A DNA stretch of 64,000 nucleotides from Neolewinella marina (GTDB taxonomy: Bacteria; Bacteroidota; Bacteroidia; Chitinophagales; Saprospiraceae). How positions within the stretch are numbered: position 1 is the stretch's first letter; every line of letters starts with the position of its first letter. The stretch is taken from assembly GCF_002631205.1 (NCBI RefSeq), contig NZ_PDLO01000009.1, positions 1 through 64,000 on the forward strand, given 5' to 3'. Positions 34,937 through 43,913 of the stretch are shown here, one piece after another. The notes beneath the pieces are model-generated. The model worked only from the letters and a program-made list of their open reading frames with translations, made no database searches and was not told where the DNA came from. A program made the translations under genes and the position numbers.

Positions 34937-37589
34937 TCGACCCCGCGGTGCTTCGGACCTCCCCATTGTATAATCGGTATTCGGCCGTCCATACGTAAGT
35001 GCCACTGGTGGCCTCACGGTTCATGAACTGCCCGTCCCACCCCCGCCGCGCACTGTTGGGGGGGAAGTTGCCGTCGGAGAATACCAGTTCGCCCCAGCGG
35101 GTGTAGATGGTAAACGAGAGGATCTCGGTGACCAGGTCGGCGCTGGCGAACACCGCCATGTAATCGTTATTGCCATCGCCATCGGGGGTAAAGGCGTTGG
35201 GTACGTACAGCGGCGAGCTGTCGTCAACCGCCACGTAGGTGCCGAGGCTGTCCACGCAGCCGAAGATGTCGACGACGGTCAGGTCAATGTCCTGGGTGAA
35301 GGGGGTGGTGACGGTGGGGCTGGGGCAGCTGGGGCAGTCGAACAGCGCGGCCGGTTCCCAGCGGTAGGAGGCGATCTGGTGGGCGGGAACCAGGTAATTG
35401 GGGGTGATCTGTACGCTGCCGCCCACGTCCTGGTTGTAGAAACTGGGCAAGCGGGCCGCCTGCCGGCTGGCCTGGGGATAGAAGTAGTCGGGGCGCTCGA
35501 GCTCACAGCCGTTAGCGTCGCGGATCGTCAGGTCGTAGGTTTCTCCACCCTGGAGGGAGTTCCAGAGGTCGGCGGAAAATTCCCCGCCGTCCACGCTGTA
35601 GCTGTAGGGGGGCTGACCGCCATCGGCCCGCAGCCGCAGGGGGGGCAGCCGCAGGTCGCGGCAGGTGAAGTCGATCAGCTGCAGGGAGTCGGGTTCCACC
35701 AGCTCCAGGGCCAGGGTGTCCTGGCATCCCGCCGAATCGGTGACTTCCAGTCGATAGGTGCCGGCCGTGAGGTCGGTGACGGAGGGGCCGCTTACTACCC
35801 GGTCGTTGATGCGGTAGCGGTAGGGGGCTACGGTGGTCAGGTGGTTGATGGTCACCGTACCGTTGGCCAGCCCGAAGCAGGTCGGGTCGCTATAGTCTAC
35901 ATCGATTACGGGGTTGTAGAGGTGGACCTCGGTTATTTCGTTCACGTCGGTGCCGCAGGCCTGGTCGTCAACCCGGATCACCTGGTAGGTTCCCCCCTCG
36001 GTGACGGGCCAGACGGCGGTGGTGGCGTCGGGCAGCACCGTTTTCTGAGCGGGGCGGCCGTCCAGGCGGTAGGTGACGGTGAAGGGGCCGGACCCGGTGA
36101 GCTGCACCGGTATCTCTTCTACTTCACCCCAGCAGGCGATAAGTTCGTCTTCGGGCAGCGTCAGAGTGGGCGGGTCGCTGGCCTGGGTGGCTACCTCCTG
36201 GTACTGGGTCAGGCCACAGGCGTCGGTGACGCGCAGGCTGATGGTGTCGGACAGAGAGCCGGAGTATTCGGGCTCGGCTTCCGTGCTACCGAAGCTCCAT
36301 TCGTAGGAGTAGGGCGGCAGCCCTCCGCTTACGTCGGCCGTAAGTCGCTTGCCCACCGTAGGGCAGTACTGGAAGGGGTCGCCCAGCCCCAATTGGAGGG
36401 AATCGGGTTCCCGGATGATGAGTTTTACGCTGTCGGTATAGCAGGCGCAGGGCACGTCGAGCAGCAGCCAGGCGACCTCGTCGCCTTCCACCAGGCTATC
36501 GGCGTAGGCCTGGATGGCCACCTCGGCGAAGGTCTCCCCCGCCGGTATGGTCACCGATCCGCTGCCGGCCGAGAAGTCGACGCTGTCGGTGGCGGTTCCC
36601 CCCCGGGCTACCCGGTAGGTGACGTTCTGGTCGCGCTCAATGTCGCTGTCCGGGCCACGCACCACCCGCATGGTAGCCGGCGTGCAGCCCTCCAGGGCCA
36701 CGATGGGCGCCCGGTTGCCCCCTTCCTCGCTTTCGAGGCTGGCACTGGCGCCCAAATCGAAGCTGCCAGCCTCCAGGAATACGGCCGAGTCCAGGTCGGA
36801 ATCGTTCACGTCGGCCACCAGCAACCGGATGTGGTAGGTGGCGCAGGGCTCCAGTTTCAGGGTGGCGGTAAGGATGACCGTCTGCCCGTCGTATTCGATG
36901 CTCTGGAAGCGGGGCCCGTTGGTGGTGCCGCCCCCACAGTTGGCCTGTTGGCGGGTTTCAACTGACTCGTTGTCGAGGTAGTACTGTTTGTTGACCCTGT
37001 AGTTGACGTTGTTGATGGAGACCGACCGTTTGGTGCCGGGAATCAGGGCCACGTTCTCGGCGCCGTTGAAGTAGGGGCCGTCAAAGCCCGGACCGCTAAT
37101 GAAAAAGCCGAAAACGTCGTTGAAGGCCGCGCCGACAAACTCGCAGTACTCCTCGCTGGCGAAGACATAACGGAAGGTCACTTCAGATTCCAGGGGCACG
37201 AAGTCGAACTCCAGTCCGCTGCGATCGAAGATGCCCTGGCTGGCCACCAGGTCCAGGTCGGGATCGGGAGTGGGGCCGCTCAGCTTGGAGCCCGTATTGG
37301 TGGCCTTGTTGGGGCCCGCGGCGTCCTTCACCTTGCCGGTAGACAGGATGATGCCCCGCTCGAAGCCGACCACCTCCTCCGATCCGGAGAAGTAGCCGAT
37401 GCCGTCGGGGTTGCTGCCGATCTGCTTGATGTTGAAGATCGTCTGGCACCGATCGTTGGCGAAAACCTCCCGCACGAGCCGCTCGGCATCGTAGGTGGGG
37501 TCCACCTCGATCCGGGGCGGGGCCGACTGGGACAAGAGTCCCGCGGCCGCCAGGCAAAGCATTGCCAGCAGAAGAAATCGTAAACCCAT
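34917..37589 (-). CDS. T9SS type B adhesin with choice-of-anchor L domain
   Basis: An 890-residue secreted protein (signal peptide MGLRFLLLAMLCLAAAG). Residues about 35-280 are a choice-of-anchor L domain (SEEVVGFERGIILSTG, FRYVFASEEYCEFVG, NDVFGFFISGPG, NVNYRVN). Residues about 300-395 resemble a Calx-beta domain (RGGTATDSVDFSAGSG). Further Ig/PKD and SprB-like repeats follow (TCFGLANGTVTINHL). The last 95 residues are the type B gliding-associated sorting domain (YVPNAFTPDGDGNNDYM, YTRWGELVF). Expected role: cell-surface adhesion or gliding. Stop codon overlaps the M16 gene. Confidence 0.92.
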   Translation of the reverse strand: MGLRFLLLAMLCLAAAGLLSQSAPPRIEVDPTYDAERLVREVFANDRCQTIFNIKQIGSNPDGIGYFSGSEEVVGFERGIILSTGKVKDAAGPNKATNTGSKLSGPTPDPDLDLVASQGIFDRSGLEFDFVPLESEVTFRYVFASEEYCEFVGAAFNDVFGFFISGPGFDGPYFNGAENVALIPGTKRSVSINNVNYRVNKQYYLDNESVETRQQANCGGGTTNGPRFQSIEYDGQTVILTATLKLEPCATYHIRLLVADVNDSDLDSAVFLEAGSFDLGASASLESEEGGNRAPIVALEGCTPATMRVVRGPDSDIERDQNVTYRVARGGTATDSVDFSAGSGSVTIPAGETFAEVAIQAYADSLVEGDEVAWLLLDVPCACYTDSVKLIIREPDSLQLGLGDPFQYCPTVGKRLTADVSGGLPPYSYEWSFGSTEAEPEYSGSLSDTISLRVTDACGLTQYQEVATQASDPPTLTLPEDELIACWGEVEEIPVQLTGSGPFTVTYRLDGRPAQKTVLPDATTAVWPVTEGGTYQVIRVDDQACGTDVNEITEVHLYNPVIDVDYSDPTCFGLANGTVTINHLTTVAPYRYRINDRVVSGPSVTDLTAGTYRLEVTDSAGCQDTLALELVEPDSLQLIDFTCRDLRLPPLRLRADGGQPPYSYSVDGGEFSADLWNSLQGGETYDLTIRDANGCELERPDYFYPQASRQAARLPSFYNQDVGGSVQITPNYLVPAHQIASYRWEPAALFDCPSCPSPTVTTPFTQDIDLTVVDIFGCVDSLGTYVAVDDSSPLYVPNAFTPDGDGNNDYMAVFASADLVTEILSFTIYTRWGELVFSDGNFPPNSARRGWDGQFMNREATSGTYVWTAEYRLYNGEVRSTAGSTILLGR

Positions 37590-37637
37590 TTAGGCTCTTA
37601 TCTAAAGGTCAAAGACAAACTGGGAGACAGGTGCATT

Positions 37638-37692
37638 CACTATATAGTGCCCAATGAAATGCATTGGTTCGGGCACCGATCAATTATATTTG
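37638..37692 (+). promoter_or_regulatory. Promoter with palindromic operator-like sequences
   Basis: In the AT-rich divergent region 37590-37806, TTG (37664-37666) and a perfect TATATTTG (37685-37692) with an 18-base spacer form a promoter pointing right. Just upstream is a perfect 12-base palindrome CACTATATAGTG (37638-37649). An inverted repeat CCAATG / CATTGG (37651-37656, 37662-37667) overlaps the TTG element. This arrangement suggests control by a dimeric repressor or activator, not identified here. Confidence 0.55.
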
Positions 37693-37806
37693 TCCGCCAC
37701 GACGGTTAGTGAGAAACTATAGGGGAAGGTAAAAAATTGTGCGTTACGACACTCATAACGTTGCCGTTAGGCCAACCTCCCGACCCTTTCAATTGTGTTT
37801 AAAGCC

Positions 37807-38109
37807 ATGTTCATCGTCCTCATTTCCATCGTCATTGCCCTGTTCGTGGCGATGCTGTTCGTGAATCTTTATTTCCGTGCCAAGGTACTGCGGGCCTACC
37901 GGGAATTGGTACAGACCAACGTGGATTTTACCGCCGCCCAGATCCTGAGCCAGCGGCGCATGGAGGAGGAAGTCGTGACGGCCTACCCCGTCCACGCCAC
38001 GGCCATTCGCGACTTCGGGAACTACCTGCGCCGCAGCATCCGCATGGCCTCGGTACTGCTCGTGCTCATCACCCTGTTCGGTGGCATCCTGATGTATTAC
38101 CGCTCCTGA
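37807..38109 (+). CDS. Small two-helix membrane protein
   Basis: A 100-residue protein from ATG 37807 (a GTG start at 37795 would add four residues). It has an N-terminal helix (MFIVLISIVIALFVAMLFV), a central amphipathic region of about 45 residues and a C-terminal helix (ASVLLVLITLFGGILMYY). I do not recognise the family. It is served by the promoter at 37664-37692 and its last 13 bases overlap the end of the response regulator gene on the other strand. Confidence 0.7.
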   Translation: MFIVLISIVIALFVAMLFVNLYFRAKVLRAYRELVQTNVDFTAAQILSQRRMEEEVVTAYPVHATAIRDFGNYLRRSIRMASVLLVLITLFGGILMYYRS

Positions 38110-38813
38110 TCCTCGTCAACGGTAAGGGTGAACCCCACGCCGTGGATGTTCTCGATCCGGATGCGGGGGTCCTGCCGCAGGTACTTGCGCAGCCGGCTCA
38201 CGAAGACGTCCAGGCTGCGGCCCAGGAAGTAGTCGTTCTCCCCCCAGATTCTTTCCAGTATCTCCCCCCTTTCCATCACCTTTTCCCGTTGGGCGCTGAG
38301 CAGTTGCAGCAGTTCGGCCTCCCGGGGGGTCAGCCGCCGGTTATCGTCGGTGGGCAGGTGGGTTAGTTGCAGTTGATCGGCGTCGAAGTGGTAGGCGCCG
38401 ATGCGGTCGGGGTCGAAGGAGGGGGTGGCCGGCCGGATGCGGTTGCGGCGCAGGAACACCTCAATCTTCAGGATCAATTCTTCGATGCTGAACGGCTTGG
38501 TGATGTAGTCGTCGGCCCCCAGCCGCAGTCCCTGCAGCCGGTCCTCCTTCAGGCTCTTGGCGGTGAGGAAGAGGATGGGCACGTCGCGGTTGCGCTCCCG
38601 GATCATGCGGGCCAGGGTGAAGCCGTCGGTGCCGGGCAGCATGACATCGAGCAGGCAGAGGTCGAAATCGAGCTTCTCCTCCGCGATGCGGCGGGCGGCC
38701 TGCTGGCCGTCGGCCAGGTGGACCACCTCGAAGCCGTTCAGCTCGAGGTTGTCGCGGGTCACGAAGCCGAGGCTCTCATCGTCCTCTACGTATAGCAGTC
38801 GGGCCTTGCTCAC
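38097..38813 (-). CDS. OmpR-family response regulator
   Basis: A 238-residue response regulator. The receiver domain (residues 1-120) has the acidic pair in YVEDDES, the phospho-acceptor Asp in LCLLDVMLPG, Thr in FLTAKS and Lys in YITKPFS. A winged-helix DNA-binding domain of the OmpR/PhoB type follows (LTPREAELLQLL, RIWGENDYFLGRSLDVF, IHGVGFTL). It is the partner of the histidine kinase directly upstream, with a 4-base gene overlap. Target genes unknown. Confidence 0.96.
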   Translation of the reverse strand: MSKARLLYVEDDESLGFVTRDNLELNGFEVVHLADGQQAARRIAEEKLDFDLCLLDVMLPGTDGFTLARMIRERNRDVPILFLTAKSLKEDRLQGLRLGADDYITKPFSIEELILKIEVFLRRNRIRPATPSFDPDRIGAYHFDADQLQLTHLPTDDNRRLTPREAELLQLLSAQREKVMERGEILERIWGENDYFLGRSLDVFVSRLRKYLRQDPRIRIENIHGVGFTLTVDEDQER

Positions 38814-40105
38814 GCGGGGACGGCTTCGGATGAGGTAGACAGCGGCAGGCGCAGGTGCAGGGTGGTGCCCCGGCCGGGCCGGCTCTCCACCCGGATGTCC
38901 CAGCGGTGCGCCCGGCAGATCTGGTGGACATAGTACAGCCCGAGGCCAAAGCCCTTGACGTCGTGGACGTCGCCGGTGGGCACCCGGTAGAACTTCTCGA
39001 ACAGCCTTTCCTGGTGCTCCTCGGCGATACCCGGCCCGTTGTCGCTCACGGCGAGGTGGAGGTGGTCGTGGGCCACGCGGCCGACTACGGCGATGCGGGG
39101 GGCGGGGCCGCCGTACTTCACGGCGTTGTCCAGCAGGTTGTACAGGATGTTGGTCAGGTGGAGGGGGTCGGCGTAGAGGGGCAGGGGGCGGTCGGGCAGC
39201 TGCCAGGTGAGGTGGCCGTCGCGCTCCTCGGTGCGGGCGCGGGCGGAACTGAGCAGGGGGGGGAGCAACTCCTGGAGGTCGATGCGCTCCCGCTGGATGC
39301 GGAAATCACCCTTCTCGATGCTGGCGATCTGCAGCACCTTCTCCACCTGCCCGTTGAGGCGCTCGTACTGCTCGTGGATGAGGCGGGCGTAGCGCGACAG
39401 GCGGGCGTCGCGGGCTACCCGCTCGTCGCGACTCAGCACGGCGGCGGCAATGCGGATGGTCGACAGCGGCGTCTTGAACTCGTGGGTCATGTTGTCGATG
39501 AACTCCTTCTGCATGGTGGCCAGCCGCCGCTGCCGCAGGATGACGAGCAGCGAGTAGGCGAAGAAGGCCACGGTGAGCAGGAGGATCACCGAAAGGAAGA
39601 CCACCAGCTGCATCTTCTGCCATATGTAGCCGATACGGGTAGGGAACTTGACGCCGAAGTAGTACAGCAGGTTCTCGTCGGGCGGCAGGTTGCCGGCGGT
39701 GGCTGCGATGGGCCGGCGGTCCGGATCGGCGTAGCAGTAGCCGCCGTAGGCCATCTCGTTCGTGGAGCAGTCGAAGATGGCGTACTCGAAGTCGACGTTG
39801 AGGTTCAGCCGCTGCAGCTCCTGCTGCATGAGGTACTCCAGCCGCTGGGCGTCGATCTCGCTCTCGGTATTGACGATGAAGTAGTTGCTGCTGCGCTGCC
39901 GCACGATGTCGCGCTTGGGCAGACTGGCGTAGTTCTCCGCCGCCAGCTGCCGAGCTACGCCGTAGAGGGCCAGCTGGGCCTTCTGGCTGAACTCGGTGTC
40001 GTTCAGGTTCCAGGTGGTGGCCACCCAGTAGGTCTGCATCCCCACGATGCCCAGAATGGCCAGGGTGCCCAGCACAACGACCCGCCTTAGTATCCGCTCG
40101 TGCAT
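38810..40105 (-). CDS. Sensor histidine kinase
   Basis: A 431-residue membrane histidine kinase. Two transmembrane helices (VVVLGTLAILGIVGMQTYW; VVFLSVILLLTVAFFAYSL) flank a periplasmic sensor region of about 140 residues with two Cys (FDCSTNEMAYGGYCY), possibly a disulfide. The phospho-acceptor box is MTHEFKTPLSTI, with N box LLDNAVKYG, and G boxes DNGPGI and GFGLGLYYV. No HAMP domain is obvious. It overlaps its cognate regulator by 4 bases. Signal unknown. Confidence 0.95.
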   Translation of the reverse strand: MHERILRRVVVLGTLAILGIVGMQTYWVATTWNLNDTEFSQKAQLALYGVARQLAAENYASLPKRDIVRQRSSNYFIVNTESEIDAQRLEYLMQQELQRLNLNVDFEYAIFDCSTNEMAYGGYCYADPDRRPIAATAGNLPPDENLLYYFGVKFPTRIGYIWQKMQLVVFLSVILLLTVAFFAYSLLVILRQRRLATMQKEFIDNMTHEFKTPLSTIRIAAAVLSRDERVARDARLSRYARLIHEQYERLNGQVEKVLQIASIEKGDFRIQRERIDLQELLPPLLSSARARTEERDGHLTWQLPDRPLPLYADPLHLTNILYNLLDNAVKYGGPAPRIAVVGRVAHDHLHLAVSDNGPGIAEEHQERLFEKFYRVPTGDVHDVKGFGLGLYYVHQICRAHRWDIRVESRPGRGTTLHLRLPLSTSSEAVPA

Positions 40106-40149
40106 GATGTCTGATTAACAACGCCACCCGCGAAACGGGTCAGGTGGTA

Positions 40150-41109
40150 CTATTCGCCTCCGAAGCTGGACCAGCCGAAGGCATCCAGCCCCGCCCCTTC
40201 CGCCGGGCCGTCGAAAGTGACGAAGCGGTAGCGGGCCACGTAAGTTGCTCCGGGGGGCAGGGGGAAACCCTCCTCCGCCACGGGGGTCACCGAAAGGTAG
40301 GGCATCTCGGGGTGGACGCGCACGAACTGCGGGTCGCGGAAGTTGTCGGGGTGGGGAAATACGGCCATTCCCCCGTCAGCGCCCCCGCCGGCAAGGGGCC
40401 CGTAGATAGCGACCCACGCCGGCCGGCTGTGGTTGGCAGCGTCACGGTCCAGGCCCTCACTGGTAAGGAAGCGTGCCGGGCCCCGGAAAGCCACCGTATC
40501 GTCGGCGTTCCAGGCGGCGCTGCCGCGCACCCCGAGGCCCCCGTAGAGGTATTTGTTCAGGAAGAGGGTATCGTTGGTAACGTTGGTTTGGGTGCTGTGC
40601 AGCTCCCAGACGTAGGGGGCGGAGTGGTCGTACACCCTCACGTGCCAGTCTTCCTTCAGGATGGGGCCGTGGCGGAGGCTTACCTGTTCCAGGCGGGCGC
40701 GGAAGCCGGCCACCCCGGCCGAATCGTAGGTTTCCAGCAACTCGGTGTGGCGGGCGGTGCCCTTTTCCTTGTGCTGGTTCCAGAAGTCTATCGTGTCGCC
40801 ACGAAAGGTAGCGCTCGTCCAGGCGGTGAAGATGCCGTGCTGGTGGGTATGGCCGTGGGGGAAATCGTCGGTGACCACCTGTCCGGCCGGCGTATACACC
40901 GGGTGGAGGAAGCCGCTACGGGCGTAGTGCTCCTCCTCCCCCTCCGGCAGACGGGTGGCGGTGGCGTAGCTCAGCACGGGCCGGCCGTCGACCTGGATGG
41001 TCACCTCGCCGTCGGGGGCGGCAACGGAAAGTCGGTCGGGCTCCCGCGGGGTTCCGCAAGCCGTCCACCAAAAGATACCCGCCCATACCAACCCGGTCAC
41101 TATCCTCAT
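40150..41109 (-). CDS. DUF6807 (PmoA-like) lipoprotein
   Basis: A 319-residue protein with N-terminus MRIVTGLVWAGIFWWTACG, a lipoprotein-type signal with Cys at about residue 18. The body matches the DUF6807 family by the signature FPHGHTHQHGIFTAWT, with VYDHSAPYVWELHS and VAIYGPLAG. Family members are often named PmoA for historical reasons but show no relation to methane oxidation; in Bacteroidota they sit in glycan-use loci. No sugar-use genes flank it here. Function uncertain. Confidence 0.8.
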   Translation of the reverse strand: MRIVTGLVWAGIFWWTACGTPREPDRLSVAAPDGEVTIQVDGRPVLSYATATRLPEGEEEHYARSGFLHPVYTPAGQVVTDDFPHGHTHQHGIFTAWTSATFRGDTIDFWNQHKEKGTARHTELLETYDSAGVAGFRARLEQVSLRHGPILKEDWHVRVYDHSAPYVWELHSTQTNVTNDTLFLNKYLYGGLGVRGSAAWNADDTVAFRGPARFLTSEGLDRDAANHSRPAWVAIYGPLAGGGADGGMAVFPHPDNFRDPQFVRVHPEMPYLSVTPVAEEGFPLPPGATYVARYRFVTFDGPAEGAGLDAFGWSSFGGE

Positions 41110-41146
41110 CCGTTATCTTTACATTTTCCACCAAAATACGATCACC

Positions 41147-41500
41147 ATGTCAGATGCCCCGCCGCCCTGCCCCATTCCCCGCTGGCAGTTGCTCAAGCAG
41201 GAACTCGTCAACGTAGGTCCGGAAGAATTCGACCAACTGCGCGCCGCCGCCGAGCCGGGCACGGTGATCGACGTACGCAACCCCCAGGAATTCGCCGACT
41301 ACCACCTGGAAGGGGCCCGCAACATCAATTACCTGGGCTCCGACTTCCTCGAACGGATGGAGGAGCTGGACCCGGAAAAAACCTACCTGGTGTACTGCCG
41401 CAGCGGGCGGCGCAGTGTGCGCGCCTGTACCCTGATGAAGAACGCCGGCCTGAAAAACCTCATCCACCTCGACGGTGGCATCAATGCCTATTCCGAATGA
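41147..41500 (+). CDS. Rhodanese-domain sulfurtransferase, cytoplasmic
   Basis: A 117-residue single rhodanese domain from ATG 41147 with no signal peptide. VIDVRNPQEFADYHLEGARN is the CH2A-type entry and the active-site Cys is in YCRSGRRS. A near-match -7 element TATCTTTA is at 41114-41121. Its stop overlaps the next start (ATGA), pairing it with an exported rhodanese. Thiosulfate or protein-persulfide donor unknown. Confidence 0.92.
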   Translation: MSDAPPPCPIPRWQLLKQELVNVGPEEFDQLRAAAEPGTVIDVRNPQEFADYHLEGARNINYLGSDFLERMEELDPEKTYLVYCRSGRRSVRACTLMKNAGLKNLIHLDGGINAYSE

Positions 41501-41904
41501 AGTACCTCCTGTTGATTTTCCTGGCCACCGCCCAACTCGCCTGCGGGCAGGACAATCCCCCCGCCCCGGCCTCCCCCACGGCTTCGGCACCCGCGCCCGC
41601 GCCCACCTACGAAAACCTCTCACAGGAAGACTTCGCCCAGCGGATGCAGGAGGAAAACGTGGTCGTACTGGACGTGCGCACCCCCGGGGAAATCCAGGGG
41701 GGCAAGATCGAGGGGGCGGTGGAAATCGACTTCCGCGACCCGGATTTCGCCCAAAAAATCGAGGCCCTGGACCGTGAACCCACCTACCTGGTGTACTGTG
41801 CAGTAGGCGGCCGCAGCAGCCAGGCCTGTGAGCAAATGGCGGAAGCCGGCTTCCACAAGGTGTACAACCTCGAGGGCGGCTACACCGCCTGGTCCGGCCG
41901 GTAA
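41497..41904 (+). CDS. Rhodanese-domain lipoprotein
   Basis: A 135-residue protein with lipoprotein signal MKYLLLIFLATAQLACGQ (lipobox LAC), a Pro/Ala linker, then one rhodanese domain with VVLDVRTPGEI and the active-site Cys in YCAVGGRSS. It is translationally coupled to the cytoplasmic rhodanese (ATGA). The pair would place sulfurtransferase activity on both sides of the membrane; in which direction sulfur is passed, if at all, cannot be told. Confidence 0.92.
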   Translation: MKYLLLIFLATAQLACGQDNPPAPASPTASAPAPAPTYENLSQEDFAQRMQEENVVVLDVRTPGEIQGGKIEGAVEIDFRDPDFAQKIEALDREPTYLVYCAVGGRSSQACEQMAEAGFHKVYNLEGGYTAWSGR

Positions 41905-41949
41905 GCAAACATCTGGCGTCGGGGGCTGCTTAGGTAAGGAAACCCCCGC

Positions 41950-42477
41950 ATGGAAAACTGGCTCACCGCTCCCCTGTCCACCATCCTGGAGACGGTCGCG
42001 AGCGTCTTCATCTTCTTCACCCTCGTGATCGTGATGGTTCGCTTTTCCGGGCTGCGCACCTTCGCGAAGATGAGCAGCTTCGACTTCGCGTCGACCATCG
42101 CCATGGGCACGGTGATCGCCTCGGTGGTCATGAACGGGGGACAGTCCATCCTGAAGGGCGCGATCGCCTTCGGTACGATCGCCTTTTTCCAGCAGGCCTA
42201 CGCCAGCCTGAAGCAGCACTTCCCCCGCATGCAGGACATTGCCGAAAACGAGCCTACCCTCCTGATGGACGGGCCGGAATTCCTGGTAGAAAACATGCGC
42301 AAAACCAACGTTAGCCGCTCGGAGATCATCGCCAAGCTGCGGGAAGCCAACGTCATCACCATGGATCAGGTGAGGGCCGTGGTGCTGGAAACCACCGGCG
42401 ATATCTCCGTGCTGCACGCCGACGACGGCACCCAGCTGGAGGACGTCCTCCTGGAAGGGGTAACGCGGCGCGCCTAG
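41950..42477 (+). CDS. DUF421/YetF-family membrane protein
   Basis: A 175-residue protein with three transmembrane helices in the first 90 residues (SVFIFFTLVIVMVRFSGLR, FASTIAMGTVIASVV, AIAFGTIAFFQQAY), followed by a cytoplasmic YetF-type domain (PTLLMDGPEFLVENMRKT, IIAKLREANV, VLETTGDISVL). The RFSGLRTFAKMSSFDF segment is the family hallmark. Function of the family is poorly known; B. subtilis relatives are in spores. No obvious operon partner. Confidence 0.9.
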   Translation: MENWLTAPLSTILETVASVFIFFTLVIVMVRFSGLRTFAKMSSFDFASTIAMGTVIASVVMNGGQSILKGAIAFGTIAFFQQAYASLKQHFPRMQDIAENEPTLLMDGPEFLVENMRKTNVSRSEIIAKLREANVITMDQVRAVVLETTGDISVLHADDGTQLEDVLLEGVTRRA

Positions 42478-42497
42478 GGATTAACTGCCCGCCGTGG

Positions 42498-42505
42498 TAC
42501 CTTTG
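42498..42505 (+). promoter_or_regulatory. Predicted -7 element TACCTTTG
   Basis: A perfect TAnnTTTG match five bases before ATG 42511, again implying a leaderless transcript. No clear -33 TTG. Confidence 0.5.
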
Positions 42506-42510
42506 CGGCC

Positions 42511-43719
42511 ATGGCGGATTACCGAATCGAAGAGAATACGAACTGGAAGGAATGGCACGGGGTGCTCGATACGGTCTACGCCGGAAATCCGCAGTACGTA
42601 TACCCCCTGCGCAGCGACATCGAGTCGATCCTGGGGGAGAAAAACGCCGCCTTCCACGGCGATAACCTCCAGCGGTGGGTGGTGAAGAACGGCAGCCGGC
42701 TGGTGGGTCGCATCGCCGCCTTCGTGGACACCGAGCGCAACAAACAACTGGAGCTGGCGGCGGGCGGCATCGGTTTCTTTGAGTCAATCGCCGACGCGGC
42801 CGTGGCCCGCCTCCTCCTCGGGACGGCCGAGGACTGGCTGCGCGCCCGCGGGATGCAGGCCGTGGACGGGCCCATTAATTTCGGGGAGCGCGACAAATTC
42901 TGGGGACTGCTGGTGCGCGGGTGGTACCGCCCCATCTACCAGGAAACCTACAATCCGCCCTACTACCAGGACTTCTTTGAGAAAAACGACTACCAGCCCC
43001 ACGAGCAGTGCCTGACGATGCGGGGCGTGGTGTCGGAATTCCCCGGTGAACGCCTCGGCAAGCTCGCCGCCCGGGTGCGGGAGCGCTACGGCCTCTACAC
43101 CGAGCAGATCCAGCCCGACAACCTGCGCAAGGGGGCCGACGACTTCGCCGAGGCCTACAACGCCGCCTTCAACCACTGGCCCTACTTCAAGCCGCTGACG
43201 GGCGACGATATCTACCCCACTTTCCAGCAGATGAAGCCCATCATGGACCCCCACCTGACGTGCATCGCCTACAACCGGGAGGGGCGGCCCATCGGACTGG
43301 CGGGGCTCATCCCCGACATCAACTGCTTCCTGCAGGGCACCAAGGGGCGGCTGAACTGGGTGGGGCTGCCGAAGTTCCTCTACCGCCTCAAGTTCCAGAA
43401 ACACCCCCGCAACTGCAAGGGCATCGCCTTCGGCATCGCCCAGGATTACCAGCGGCAGGGCGTCTACCCCCTCATGGTCGACGCCATGTTCCAGAGCGGC
43501 GACCGGCACACCAGCCGCACCTACCGCTACGTTGATATGGCTACCATCCGCGGTCACAACAAGCTGATGGTGGACACCTGCCGGCAGATGAACACCGAAA
43601 TCCACCGCGTCCACCTGGCCTACCGCAAGGCCCTGACGCCGGACGCCCGCTGGGAACCCTTCGAAATGATGGACGTCAGTGGGGTGGAAATGGGGAAATA
43701 CGGGAGCCTCCCGCGTTAA
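42511..43719 (+). CDS. GNAT-fold acyltransferase-like protein
   Basis: A 402-residue cytoplasmic protein. The opening (WHGVLDTVYAGNPQYVYPL, LGEKNAAFHGDNLQRWVVK) and centre (VDGPINFGERDKFWGLLVRG) match a conserved bacterial family with an acyl-CoA N-acyltransferase fold, usually annotated as GNAT or hypothetical. The C-terminal GIAQDYQRQGVYPLMVDAM resembles the acetyl-CoA loop, and YVDMATIRGHNKLMVDTC follows. Substrate unknown. Monocistronic, with its own promoter. Confidence 0.8.
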   Translation: MADYRIEENTNWKEWHGVLDTVYAGNPQYVYPLRSDIESILGEKNAAFHGDNLQRWVVKNGSRLVGRIAAFVDTERNKQLELAAGGIGFFESIADAAVARLLLGTAEDWLRARGMQAVDGPINFGERDKFWGLLVRGWYRPIYQETYNPPYYQDFFEKNDYQPHEQCLTMRGVVSEFPGERLGKLAARVRERYGLYTEQIQPDNLRKGADDFAEAYNAAFNHWPYFKPLTGDDIYPTFQQMKPIMDPHLTCIAYNREGRPIGLAGLIPDINCFLQGTKGRLNWVGLPKFLYRLKFQKHPRNCKGIAFGIAQDYQRQGVYPLMVDAMFQSGDRHTSRTYRYVDMATIRGHNKLMVDTCRQMNTEIHRVHLAYRKALTPDARWEPFEMMDVSGVEMGKYGSLPR

Positions 43720-43913
43720 CAACTAACTGCCGGTACATCGTGTACTACGGATTGGCACTTACGAGTTCAGTGCTTCACCTGACCTTCACGGTCCGGCCCA
43801 AGTCGTTCTCATTGTTTAAAGCCCAACTGGAATTCACATCGTTCGCCTGATACTATTGGCATGGACCTGCAGGTTGATCAGCCTGTAGTGGATCCTTCAC
43901 CTAATAACTTACT

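Noticed and set aside
40144-41496. 586-residue frame ending in the second rhodanese
   Set aside because: The first 450 residues are out-of-frame or antisense to the DUF6807 and first rhodanese genes; the true start is ATG 41497.
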